64,000 nt of DNA from Candidatus Zixiibacteriota bacterium (lineage in GTDB: Bacteria > Zixibacteria > MSB-5A5 > GN15 > FEB-12). The notes under the pieces are model-generated. The model saw nothing but the letters and a program-made list of their open reading frames with translations. It did not search any database and was not told the DNA's origin. The translations under genes were made by a program, and so were the position numbers. The stretch covers positions 190,319 through 254,318 of the forward strand of contig JACZWU010000004.1 in NCBI GenBank assembly GCA_022571985.1. Reading direction: 5' to 3'. This document shows positions 36,995-45,281 of the stretch, in pieces. Each line of letters begins with the position of its first letter. Position 1 is the stretch's first letter.

Positions 36995-37945
36995 ATGACT
37001 GCATCGAAATTCACATACAGAGCCATTATATTGGCAGCAATGACAATTAGCTTCATCGCTGGCTGTGGGGGAGATAAGCCGACCGATCCGCCGCCTCCGC
37101 CCGGGCCGGATAATATCTTTTCCTTAAATGGCAATTTTTTCAAAGCAGTTATGGGGGATACCCTAACTGACCGCTCTCTGAATTTTGTCGTCAGAGACAA
37201 GAACAACAGTAACCTGCCTGAGCAGTGGCTGTACTTCGATTTATTAAGCGGCGATGGTACCCTTTCAGCTGATTCTATCAAAACAAATTCTACCGGCATA
37301 GCTCACCTGACTTACGCTTTTGACAGCCTGCTGGGATATGCAGATATTCAATTTCTGGCCAGAGATATCGATACCAGCCAGATTCAAATCAGAGCCAATA
37401 CGCTGATTCCGGGTATCGGAGGACAGGCCCAGTATATTCTCTTTGAAGACACTTATCTTGACTGTAAAAATTATAACGGCCTGCCAGCCTCTGTCGATGT
37501 AGACGCCCGTTTTTGGATAACCTATGCTAATTACGAAGACACTTTTAGTGTTGTCTTCGTTATAGATGATAGAGATTCAAGTAATACCGCTGAAGACAAT
37601 GAAGACGTTCTGGCGGTAATTTTGACGAGCGGCTATACCGGCAAAACCAAAGACTCAATCGGCATAGGCTCAACCTTAAGCGAAATTATAGATGTTTATG
37701 GCCCGCCGGACTCTATCTTTTTCGATGCCGGCCAGCCGCCGGCTCTAGGAGTTGTGTATGGCAGTGAGGGCATGCTCTTTTTTATCGATACGGTTACGCC
37801 CGGCACGGTTGACACCAATACTGCTGCTTTTGAAATTCATATGGATGACTTTATTACTAATCCAGCACCCGTAAAGAAAAGATTAAATCAGACTGCATCA
37901 TTAGAAAATTATCGCCGGTCTGATTATCGTAGATATAGAAAATAA
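36995..37945 (+). CDS. Lipoprotein of unknown function
   Basis: A 316-residue lipoprotein: hydrophobic signal, lipobox FIAGC with Cys24, then a PTDPPPPPG linker. A domain at ~45-130 (SLNFVVRDKNNSNLPEQWLYF, GIAHLTYAFD) resembles a bacterial Ig-like (Big_1-type) fold; the remainder is unassigned. The frame opens at a TTG at 36992 but the adjacent ATG is used here. Confidence 0.7.
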   Translation: MTASKFTYRAIILAAMTISFIAGCGGDKPTDPPPPPGPDNIFSLNGNFFKAVMGDTLTDRSLNFVVRDKNNSNLPEQWLYFDLLSGDGTLSADSIKTNSTGIAHLTYAFDSLLGYADIQFLARDIDTSQIQIRANTLIPGIGGQAQYILFEDTYLDCKNYNGLPASVDVDARFWITYANYEDTFSVVFVIDDRDSSNTAEDNEDVLAVILTSGYTGKTKDSIGIGSTLSEIIDVYGPPDSIFFDAGQPPALGVVYGSEGMLFFIDTVTPGTVDTNTAAFEIHMDDFITNPAPVKKRLNQTASLENYRRSDYRRYRK

Positions 37946-38048
37946 ACACGATCAGAGCTATAATCAGATAACTGCCAATGCTTGACACCCGTTACGCCGG
38001 TCTCTATATTCGCCGGACGTTTGATCAACAGAAAGGCTATAAGAAAAC

Positions 38049-38807
38049 ATGATAAAAACTTTATGCGTTATAGGTTTAATGATGATGCCATTTATATTCT
38101 CAAGCAGCTGCTCGAGCGGTGATGATTCTACTAAGAATCAATCAGATAAAGTCAAAAAGGAAGAAAAAGTTAAATTCAGTCCGGTTCCTAAAGTCGGAGA
38201 AGCCGAAAAAATGGGACCAGCCGAAAAAGTCAGCTTCGACAGCCTGGCCGAAAAAACCTCGCCAATTCGGGACCCCAAAAATAAATTTGTAACAATTGAA
38301 ACAGATTTCGGGAAAATGGTTCTGGAGCTTTACCGCGATGTTGCCCCGGGGCATGCTGATTCATTTTTGGTGCGCTCCAAAGATGGCTTCTATGACGGCA
38401 CAATTTTTCACCGGATAGTAAGAAACTTCATGATTCAGGGCGGCGACCCGAAAGGTACCGGCAGGGGCGGCGCCGGTTATTTTCTAAAAGCAGAATTTTC
38501 GGACTTGCCGCATCAGGACGGAACCCTCTCAGCAGCTAGAGGCCGGGATCCCAATTCTGCCTCATCTCAATTTTATATCTGCCTGGGCAGAAACAGGGCG
38601 ACATCGAATCTTGATGGCCAGTACACCGTTTTTGGACAGCTTATCAGAGGTTATAACGTGCTTCACGAAATTGGCAATCTCCCATGTGAGCCAAATCCTG
38701 GGAATCCACAGGAAATATCAAAGCCGCTTGAGGAGGTTGTTCTTCGCCGGGCCTTTGAATCCGATGCCTTTGGCTTCAAACTCTCTGCTTTAGAGAATAA
38801 AGAATAG
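38049..38807 (+). CDS. Cyclophilin-type peptidyl-prolyl isomerase lipoprotein
   Basis: A 252-residue protein. Signal ~1-20 with Cys21 as probable lipidation site, a Lys/Glu-rich linker (~30-70), then a cyclophilin domain: VTIETDFGKMVLELY, FHRIVRNFMIQGGDP (catalytic Arg region), GTLSAARGRDPNSASSQFYI and YTVFGQLIRG. Assists folding of exported proteins at the envelope. Short C-terminal extension after the domain. Confidence 0.9.
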   Translation: MIKTLCVIGLMMMPFIFSSSCSSGDDSTKNQSDKVKKEEKVKFSPVPKVGEAEKMGPAEKVSFDSLAEKTSPIRDPKNKFVTIETDFGKMVLELYRDVAPGHADSFLVRSKDGFYDGTIFHRIVRNFMIQGGDPKGTGRGGAGYFLKAEFSDLPHQDGTLSAARGRDPNSASSQFYICLGRNRATSNLDGQYTVFGQLIRGYNVLHEIGNLPCEPNPGNPQEISKPLEEVVLRRAFESDAFGFKLSALENKE

Positions 38808-38868
38808 CAATTTGTAATCTTTGCGGCAAATTTGAAACTGCGCAGTGTGTTTTTTGTTATTTTGATAT

Positions 38869-40035
38869 ATGGATAGGCGAAATATAGTTCTGCTGGGTTC
38901 GTCAGGCTCTATCGGCAAATCGACCCTCGACGTTGTCAGAAAATTCCGAGACAGGCTGAAAATCAAAGCTCTGGCGGTAAATTCCAATATTGAGCTTCTG
39001 ATAAGCCAGTATCACGAATTTAAACCTCAATATATCTGCGTGGTCGACGAAAGCTTCCACAGCCAGCTTGAGTCAGCTCTTTCAGGCGAGCCTGTAAAAA
39101 TACTCTGCGGCAAAGACGAAATGATACAGCTGTCGGCACTGGATGACGTTGATATCGTGGTAAACGCTATCGTAGGCGCCGCCGGGCTGCTGGCCTCGGT
39201 TGAAGCTCTTAAAAGCCAGAAAACTCTGGCGCTGGCCAATAAAGAGTCTCTGGTTACAGGCGGTCCCTTGTTTCCGTCGCTGCTGGAAAAATCCGGCGCC
39301 AGAATTGTCCCCATAGATTCAGAGCACTCGGCAATTTTTCAGGTTCTTGAATCAAAAAAAATGTCAGAAGTTAGAAATATAATACTGACAGCTTCGGGGG
39401 GGCCTTTCAGAGATTTGCCCAAAGAAAAATTTGCCGAAATTACTCTTGAGCAGGCCTTAAATCATCCTACCTGGAAAATGGGACCGAAAATCACGATTGA
39501 CTCAGCTACTCTGGCGAATAAAGGTCTGGAAGTTATCGAAGCCGTAAATCTCTTTAACGTTTCAGTAGACAGGATAAAGGTAGTAGTTCATCCTCAGTCG
39601 ATAGTTCATTCTATGGTTGAGTTCGTGGATTCTTCGATACTGGCTCAGATATCCCGGCCCGATATGAGGATGCCTATCACCTACGCTTTGTTCTGGCCTG
39701 AGAGAGTAGAGTCAGAATTTGGTCAGCTCGATTTTAGCAGCGGATTGGATTTAAGTTTTGAAGCACCGGATTTTGACAAATTTCCGGCTCTAAGACTGGC
39801 TTTTGAAGCCGCCAAAAGCGGGGGGACAGCCCCGGCCATATATAACGCCGCCAATGAAATCGCTGTCGCTGCTTTTTTGAAAAAAAATATATCATTTGTT
39901 GATATTACCCGTACAATTGATGAGACTCTGGCTCATGCTGAAGTGGTCGGCAAGCCCACTCTTGATGATATTTGGGATGCCGACTTTAGAGCCAGAGAAT
40001 ATGCTAAAGAAATGACAGGACAACTAATATGCTGA
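38869..40035 (+). CDS. dxr: 1-deoxy-D-xylulose 5-phosphate reductoisomerase
   Basis: A 388-residue MEP-pathway enzyme making MEP from DXP with NADPH. NIVLLGSSGSIGKSTLDVV is the NADPH loop, LANKESLVTGG and PIDSEHSAIFQ the metal/substrate motifs, and NHPTWKMGPKI the flexible loop. No Shine-Dalgarno is seen. Overlaps rseP by seven bases, the order also found in many genomes. Confidence 0.97.
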   Translation: MDRRNIVLLGSSGSIGKSTLDVVRKFRDRLKIKALAVNSNIELLISQYHEFKPQYICVVDESFHSQLESALSGEPVKILCGKDEMIQLSALDDVDIVVNAIVGAAGLLASVEALKSQKTLALANKESLVTGGPLFPSLLEKSGARIVPIDSEHSAIFQVLESKKMSEVRNIILTASGGPFRDLPKEKFAEITLEQALNHPTWKMGPKITIDSATLANKGLEVIEAVNLFNVSVDRIKVVVHPQSIVHSMVEFVDSSILAQISRPDMRMPITYALFWPERVESEFGQLDFSSGLDLSFEAPDFDKFPALRLAFEAAKSGGTAPAIYNAANEIAVAAFLKKNISFVDITRTIDETLAHAEVVGKPTLDDIWDADFRAREYAKEMTGQLIC

Positions 40036-41099
40036 CAGCTATTTCGTTTATTTTTGTTTTAGGAGTTTTGATATTTATTCATGAACTGGGCCATTTTGTC
40101 GTTGCCAAAAAGGTCGGTATAAAAGTTCATAAATTTTCGCTCGGTTTTCCTCCCAACATCTTTTCTAAGAAAGTGGGCGATACTACTTACTGCATAGGTC
40201 TTATCCCTCTTGGCGGCTATGTCAAGATGGCCGGTGAAGATCCCAACGATGAGTCTTCGGGCGCAGATGATGAGTTTGCCTCAAAAACAGTCGGCCAGAG
40301 AACAGCCGTTATTATTGCCGGCCCGTTTATGAATTACCTGCTGGCCATATTTCTGATGATTGGCGTACTTTATTTCGGCGGCCGGCCGATTTTTGATAAG
40401 GAGCGGATTATAGTAGGAACAGTTCAGACCGACGCCCCGGCTGACAAAGCCGGACTTAAAGAAGATGATGTTATCATAGCTTTCAACGGTCAGGCTGTTT
40501 CAAATTTTGATTCACTCAGAGTAAAAATAAACAGCAAAGTTAAAGAAGAAATAGAAATCAGCTGGGTATCTAAAGGTACAGATACTACAATTGCTTTAAT
40601 TACTACAGCGGAGCATTTTCAGCCTCGGGTCGATGGAGGAATCGATACTGTCGGAAGAATTGGATTTTCTCCAAAACCAATTGGATATGAGCATCCGTCT
40701 TTATTTAGTGCAGCGATCGAGGGATTTGTAATTACTCATGTAATAGTTAGAGATACATTTAAATTCATTAAACAATTAGTAACTGGGCAGGCCTCTGGCA
40801 AAATGATTGGCGGTCCGCTGTTTATTGCCCAGCAGTCCGGGAAGGAAGCTTCCAAGGGAGCCGCAAATCTTTTCTTTTTCATGGCTCTTCTTTCGGTCAA
40901 CCTGGCGGTTCTAAATGTTATGCCTATTCCGATTCTTGACGGCGGTCATCTGGTGTTTCTGGCCATTGAAAAACTAAAGGGCTCGCCCCTGTCTGTCAAA
41001 GTGCGCGGCATTGCCCAGCAAGTCGGGATGGTACTTTTGTTTACCATGATCATATTTGTAACGTATAATGACATAGTGCGAGTAGTCACCGGACGATAA
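40029..41099 (+). CDS. rseP: RIP site-2 metalloprotease RseP
   Basis: A 356-residue inner-membrane protease. HELGH (18-22) binds zinc in the first membrane helix; one PDZ domain (~125-195, DKAGLKEDDVIIAFNG) lies before the C-terminal NVMPIPILDGGH motif. Proteobacterial homologues have two PDZ domains and ~450 residues; this is the shorter form. Cleaves membrane-spanning segments, for example anti-sigma factors or leftover signal peptides. Base composition drops locally at 40600-40780. Confidence 0.95.
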   Translation: MLTAISFIFVLGVLIFIHELGHFVVAKKVGIKVHKFSLGFPPNIFSKKVGDTTYCIGLIPLGGYVKMAGEDPNDESSGADDEFASKTVGQRTAVIIAGPFMNYLLAIFLMIGVLYFGGRPIFDKERIIVGTVQTDAPADKAGLKEDDVIIAFNGQAVSNFDSLRVKINSKVKEEIEISWVSKGTDTTIALITTAEHFQPRVDGGIDTVGRIGFSPKPIGYEHPSLFSAAIEGFVITHVIVRDTFKFIKQLVTGQASGKMIGGPLFIAQQSGKEASKGAANLFFFMALLSVNLAVLNVMPIPILDGGHLVFLAIEKLKGSPLSVKVRGIAQQVGMVLLFTMIIFVTYNDIVRVVTGR

Positions 41100-41116
41100 T
41101 CATTGAGAGAGAACAA

Positions 41117-41842
41117 ATGAGTCATACCACACCCTCAGATACAGTTTGGGACAACTTCAAGCAGATTATTTTTGCCATTGTTCTGGCCTTAATTATCAAA
41201 ACTTCGATTGTCGAGGCCTACAAGATACCGACGCAGTCAATGGAAGACACTCTTTTAGTCGGTGATTTCCTGCTGGCTAATAAATTTATTTACGGCGCCA
41301 GAGTCCCCATTACAACCTGGAGATTGCCTGCTATTCGTGACCCAAAACCAGGAGATGTTGTAATATTCATTTGGCCAGGTGACGGCGTCACCAAATATAT
41401 CAAGCGCTGCGTGGCAGTAGCAGGAGACACGATTCTGATCAAGAACAAACGATTATATGTCAACGGTGAGAGGTTCGAAGACGGCGAATTTACCAAATTT
41501 ATTGATACCCTCGCGTCCGGACAGCAAAAGATTCGACCCCGCAGGGCCGGCGGGCAGAATAGCCGGGATAATTACGGACCATACATAGTACCGCGGAATT
41601 GTTTTTTTATGATGGGTGACAGCCGGGATAATTCTTCTGATTCCAGATGGTGGGGAGCTGTCCACAGGGATATGGTCCTGGGGGAAGCCATGGCCATTCA
41701 CTGGTCGTGGAATGAAGATGAGTATCCCTCGCCTGAAGTATCGGCCAAAGACCCGCTGTCTGTGCCCAGATTATTTCTTTACAATTCCATTCACTTTTTC
41801 CAAAAAGTTCGCTGGGAAAGGCTTTTCGACAGTATTGAATAG
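41117..41842 (+). CDS. lepB: Signal peptidase I
   Basis: A 241-residue membrane protease that removes signal peptides. One N-terminal anchor (~15-32); IPTQSMEDTL holds nucleophile Ser41, KYIKRCVAVAGD general base Lys96, and FFMMGDSRDNSSDSR the box-E signature. Short leader with GAGAG before the ATG. Lies in the run dxr-rseP-lepB, two envelope proteases together. Confidence 0.95.
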   Translation: MSHTTPSDTVWDNFKQIIFAIVLALIIKTSIVEAYKIPTQSMEDTLLVGDFLLANKFIYGARVPITTWRLPAIRDPKPGDVVIFIWPGDGVTKYIKRCVAVAGDTILIKNKRLYVNGERFEDGEFTKFIDTLASGQQKIRPRRAGGQNSRDNYGPYIVPRNCFFMMGDSRDNSSDSRWWGAVHRDMVLGEAMAIHWSWNEDEYPSPEVSAKDPLSVPRLFLYNSIHFFQKVRWERLFDSIE

Positions 41843-41924
41843 ACCTGATCAGTTTTTCGGGAACCAGACGTAGTTCCGTTGGTATATTTGTAGTATCCAC
41901 CATTTCGAGAGAGGACTCAGATTA

Positions 41925-42662
41925 ATGGTTTTTAAGTTAAGAAAAAATATAAGTTTTATTTTAGCTGCCATGTTTATGATTTCAACGGCTTCGAGCCTGA
42001 TGGCAGGCCCGAAACTGTATATTCCGGAGTCGACATTTAATTTTGGCAAAGTCCCCCAGCGAGCGACAGTCAGCCATACTTTCTGGCTGATATCAAACGG
42101 AGATGATACTCTGAGAATCACCAAAGTCGTGCCCGGCTGCGGCTGTACCAAAGCTCCTTTGATGGATTCAGTTCTGGCACCCGGAGACAGCACTTCCATT
42201 AGCATATATTTTGACTCAAAATCATACCGCGGATTCGTATCAAAGAAACCTTATTTTGAGACCAACATTAGCGATGATAAAATCTATATTCAGATTCACA
42301 CCGAAGTTTTACCTGACCCCGAACAAATGAGGCCGGTAAAACTGAAGCCGTATATTCTGGATGTTTCCCAGTTTTCTGTTAAGCCCAGACGCCGGGCACG
42401 GGCCTGGATTATTAATGAGTCAGAAGAAGACCTGAAAATAAATATGCTTGATGACAAAGGGAAAAGCTTTACGATCAACCTGCCCGAATCTGTCAAAGCC
42501 GGGGACTCAGCGGAAATTATTATAACGGTCAACGAAGATGCCATTGAAACTGAGTTTACTGAATCGTTTACTTTTGAAATAAGCGATGAAGTCGGCTCCC
42601 GTTTCAGTCTGCCGGTAAGGCGGATGTACCGTATTCCGCAGGAAAATAAGTCTGGTAAATAG
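41925..42662 (+). CDS. Exported DUF1573-domain protein
   Basis: A 245-residue protein with signal peptide (~1-27). The N-terminal domain fits DUF1573, an Ig-like fold: FNFGKVPQRATVSHTF, LRITKVVPGCGCTKAPL with the typical CGCT, and LAPGDST. A second, similar beta domain follows (~145-240). The role of DUF1573 is unknown; it is common in the FCB superphylum. Ends before a clear terminator. Confidence 0.85.
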   Translation: MVFKLRKNISFILAAMFMISTASSLMAGPKLYIPESTFNFGKVPQRATVSHTFWLISNGDDTLRITKVVPGCGCTKAPLMDSVLAPGDSTSISIYFDSKSYRGFVSKKPYFETNISDDKIYIQIHTEVLPDPEQMRPVKLKPYILDVSQFSVKPRRRARAWIINESEEDLKINMLDDKGKSFTINLPESVKAGDSAEIIITVNEDAIETEFTESFTFEISDEVGSRFSLPVRRMYRIPQENKSGK

Positions 42663-42685
42663 CACTGACTGAGAATTTGAGACTG

Positions 42686-42720
42686 AGGCGCCGACTAGAT
42701 AGTCCGGCGCCTTTTTCTTT
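42686..42720 (+). terminator. Rho-independent terminator
   Basis: AGGCGCCGACT pairs with AGTCCGGCGCCT around an AGAT loop, with one bulged C, followed by TTTTTCTTT. Ends the transcript of the DUF1573 gene and separates it from the ccm operon. Confidence 0.88.
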
Positions 42721-42723
42721 TGC

Positions 42724-42753
42724 TTGATTGCACGACCGGGTTGGTGGTATTAT
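42724..42753 (+). promoter_or_regulatory. ccm operon promoter, leaderless geometry
   Basis: TTGATT (42724-42729), 18 nt and TATTAT (42748-42753), ending six bases before the GTG at 42760. There is no Shine-Dalgarno. Confidence 0.5.
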
Positions 42754-42759
42754 TTTAAT

Positions 42760-43377
42760 GTGTTGGCAATCAAAGTAGAGAACCTGGGGAAAAGCTTCGG
42801 TGAGCGAAGAGTGATATCATCACTTAATCTTGAGCTCAGGCAGGGGGAATCAGTTGCCATCACAGGTCCCAACGGCTCCGGCAAAACCACGCTCTTAAAA
42901 CTGCTTCTGGCGCTACTAAGGCCGAGCTCCGGCAAAGTAACTTACTACGACGATGACAGAGTTTTGTCGCGGGAAGAACTTCGTCACCGGATTTCCTTTG
43001 TCTCCCCATATCTGAGTCTGTATGACCAACTCTCAGCCGAGGAGAATTTACAATTTTTCACAGCCGTTCGAGGCGGAAATATAACCGGCAAAAATATAGA
43101 CAGCCTCTTACTCAGAGTCGGTCTGGACGGCAGAGGCATGGATTTAGTTTCCGAATATTCAACCGGTATGAAACAGCGGCTAAAATACGCCGTAGCGCTG
43201 AGCAACAAACCTGATTTTTTGCTCATCGATGAACCATCCAGCGGGCTTGACGATTCAGGCAAAGCAATGATGACTGCCCTGATTGAAGAACAGCGTGCCG
43301 GCAGCATTATCATAATTGCCACCAACGAAAAAGAGGAGTACAGCCTTGCCAGCCAGCAATGCCGGCTTGACCAATAA
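42760..43377 (+). CDS. ccmA: Haem exporter ATP-binding protein CcmA
   Basis: A 205-residue ABC ATPase: Walker A GPNGSGKTTLL, Q-loop region SFVSPYLSLYD, signature STGMKQRLKYA and Walker B FLLIDEPSSGLDD. With CcmB and CcmC it supplies energy to release haem-loaded CcmE in System I cytochrome c maturation. The frame runs back to a TTG at 42724, but that TTG is part of a promoter-like -35; the GTG at 42760 starts the domain. The end overlaps ccmB. Confidence 0.9.
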   Translation: MLAIKVENLGKSFGERRVISSLNLELRQGESVAITGPNGSGKTTLLKLLLALLRPSSGKVTYYDDDRVLSREELRHRISFVSPYLSLYDQLSAEENLQFFTAVRGGNITGKNIDSLLLRVGLDGRGMDLVSEYSTGMKQRLKYAVALSNKPDFLLIDEPSSGLDDSGKAMMTALIEEQRAGSIIIIATNEKEEYSLASQQCRLDQ

Positions 43378-44029
43378 AGTATTGGCAGTTTATGTCAAAG
43401 ACCTGCGGTTGGAACTGCGTTCCCGCTACGGCCTTAACGCAATTTTCATGTTTGGTATTTCGTCTCTGACTGTTATCTCTTTTTCGGTCGGCCAGGCAGC
43501 CCTGTCTACCAAAGTCTTAAGCGCCCTGTACTGGATAGTTGTTTTCTTTTCAGCCATGTCGGCTATGGCGCAGGTATTTGTGCGCGAAGAAGAATCGGGC
43601 ACCGCCATGGCTCTGCGTTTGACAACTGAGCCAAATGCTGTCTATCTGGGTAAACTCTTTTTTAATCTGTCGCTCTTAGTGGTTTTAGTTGCTGTCATAA
43701 CGCCGCTTTTTTTCATATTTACCGACGCCCCGGCAGAGGGAATTGTAAATTTCCTGCTGGTCATGATATTAGGCGTCCTGGATTTATGCGCCGCTACGAC
43801 TCTGATAGCGGCTATTATCGCCAGAGCTTCGGTTAAAGGCGCTTTATTCGCCGTGCTATCTTTTCCGATTTTACTGCCTGTTTTAATAGTGCTGGTGTCG
43901 GCGACTGACAAGGTCTGGGCAGGCAGCAGCCTGGGCGAAGTGTCAAAATTGCTGCAATTTTTGCTGGCCTATGTAGTAATAATGGTGACAGCGTCGCTAA
44001 TGTTGTTTAAGTTTGTCTGGGAAGATTAA
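43346..44029 (+). CDS. ccmB: Haem exporter membrane protein CcmB
   Basis: A 227-residue protein with six hydrophobic segments and the CcmB opening KDLRLELRSRYGLNAIFMF; VREEESGTAMALRLTTEP is the conserved cytoplasmic loop. A TTG at 43346, about nine bases behind GAGGAG, is the best start; the frame itself extends to 43316. It overlaps ccmA by 32 bases. Confidence 0.9.
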   Translation: MPASNAGLTNKVLAVYVKDLRLELRSRYGLNAIFMFGISSLTVISFSVGQAALSTKVLSALYWIVVFFSAMSAMAQVFVREEESGTAMALRLTTEPNAVYLGKLFFNLSLLVVLVAVITPLFFIFTDAPAEGIVNFLLVMILGVLDLCAATTLIAAIIARASVKGALFAVLSFPILLPVLIVLVSATDKVWAGSSLGEVSKLLQFLLAYVVIMVTASLMLFKFVWED

Positions 44030-44034
44030 GAATT

Positions 44035-44691
44035 ATGTGGTGGAAAATTTTATTATTTTTAGTGATGTCGGCGGTAATAGTAACCGGATTTATTACCGAG
44101 GCTCCCCAGAAGCAGATTGGCGAAGCCAGCCGCATATTCTATTTCCATATACCCCAGGCCTGGCTTTGCGTGGTTGCTTTCGCTATGTCGGCTTTTTACT
44201 CAGCGCGATTTTTAAAAAATAGAAAGCTCATTGATGATGATTATGCGCTGGATACCGCCCGTCTCGGCTTTATCTTCTGTCTACTGGCGACAATAACCGG
44301 TTCGATATTCGCCAAAGTTACCTGGGGGGCGTTCTGGAACTGGGACCCGAGACAAACCTCGATATTTATCCTGCTGTTGATTTACGGCGCCTTTTTTGCC
44401 CTCAGAAGCGCTGTCGAAGACGAGGACCGCCGGGCCACGCTTTCAGCTGTTTATTCGATTTTTGCCTTTGTGACCGTGCCCTTTTTGATTTTTGTTGTGC
44501 CCAGAATGGTTACCTCGCTGCACCCGACCGATTCGGTCATAGATGAAAATTTGAAATTCACTATGGGAGTGCAGGTTCGTTCGATATTCTTCTCTTCACT
44601 GGCCGCCTTCAGCGTTTTATATTTCTGGATGCTGAGCCTGACTATGAGGTTAAATAGATTAAAAAGAAAACAAATGACAGGGACAGACTAA
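44035..44691 (+). CDS. ccmC: Haem-handling membrane protein CcmC
   Basis: A 218-residue six-helix protein of the WWD family. FHIPQAWL carries the first conserved His, VTWGAFWNWDPRQTS is the tryptophan-rich haem domain, and MVTSLHPTDSV gives the second His. It places haem onto CcmE. Five bases behind ccmB. Confidence 0.95.
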   Translation: MWWKILLFLVMSAVIVTGFITEAPQKQIGEASRIFYFHIPQAWLCVVAFAMSAFYSARFLKNRKLIDDDYALDTARLGFIFCLLATITGSIFAKVTWGAFWNWDPRQTSIFILLLIYGAFFALRSAVEDEDRRATLSAVYSIFAFVTVPFLIFVVPRMVTSLHPTDSVIDENLKFTMGVQVRSIFFSSLAAFSVLYFWMLSLTMRLNRLKRKQMTGTD

Positions 44692-44692
44692 A

Positions 44693-44806
44693 ATGGATGG
44701 AAATTACGTAGCTCTGGCGGTAACGCTGGCAATTTGGGCCGGATTGTTTATATTCCTATTGAAGCTTGATAAGCGCATTAAAAAACTTGAGGAGAAAAGC
44801 AGGTGA
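44693..44806 (+). CDS. ccmD: CcmD-like small membrane protein
   Basis: A 37-residue frame: MDGNYVALAVTLAIWAG, one membrane helix (~6-24), then a Lys-rich cytoplasmic tail (KLDKRIKKLEEKSR). This is the CcmD layout and position, between ccmC (one base upstream) and ccmE, whose GTG overlaps its TGA. CcmD stabilises CcmC-CcmE release. Assignment rests on position, size and topology. Confidence 0.85.
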   Translation: MDGNYVALAVTLAIWAGLFIFLLKLDKRIKKLEEKSR

Positions 44807-45279
44807 ATGCCAAAACAATAATAGGCCTGGTTATTATTACATTGACTATGATATGGGGGATAACCAGTTTTCTTGACTCAACCATAGTTTACGTATCAAT
44901 AGCCGAAGCCAAGACTTCAAGCGAAATGGTTCAGGTCATGGGTAAAATTTCCAAAGATGAGGTCAGCTACAATTCCGATAAATCGAGGCTTGAATTTACA
45001 ATATACGATGCCGAAGCGGAAAGTGCAGAAAATGCCGAGCGGTTGAAAGTTGTCTACTATGGAACAGTCCCGGGAAATTTTGATCAAGCTGTATCGGTTG
45101 TTGCCAAAGGGGTCAACCATGAGAATGAATTCGTCGCTGATAAACTTTTAGTGAAGTGTCCCTCAAAATATCAGGGTGAAGATGGCGAAGAATATGGAGA
45201 CATTAAAAAGCATCAGGGCGGCATTATGGGCGATACCGTAATTAATTCAACGCCGGACTCTGCTGCTTCGTCTATTTAG
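44803..45279 (+). CDS. ccmE: Cytochrome c maturation haem chaperone CcmE, cysteine (CXXXY) type
   Basis: A 158-residue periplasmic OB-fold protein anchored by one N-terminal helix (~5-24). VQVMGKISKDEV and LKVVYYGTVPGNF are the conserved strands. The covalent haem site, normally HXXXY, reads CPSKY (Cys119, Tyr123). Cys-type CcmE is known in Desulfovibrio and archaea, where Ccm lacks CcmG and CcmH. The acidic tail (~126-158) is family-like. GTG start overlaps ccmD. No ccmF follows. Confidence 0.92.
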   Translation: MNAKTIIGLVIITLTMIWGITSFLDSTIVYVSIAEAKTSSEMVQVMGKISKDEVSYNSDKSRLEFTIYDAEAESAENAERLKVVYYGTVPGNFDQAVSVVAKGVNHENEFVADKLLVKCPSKYQGEDGEEYGDIKKHQGGIMGDTVINSTPDSAASSI

Positions 45280-45281
45280 AT

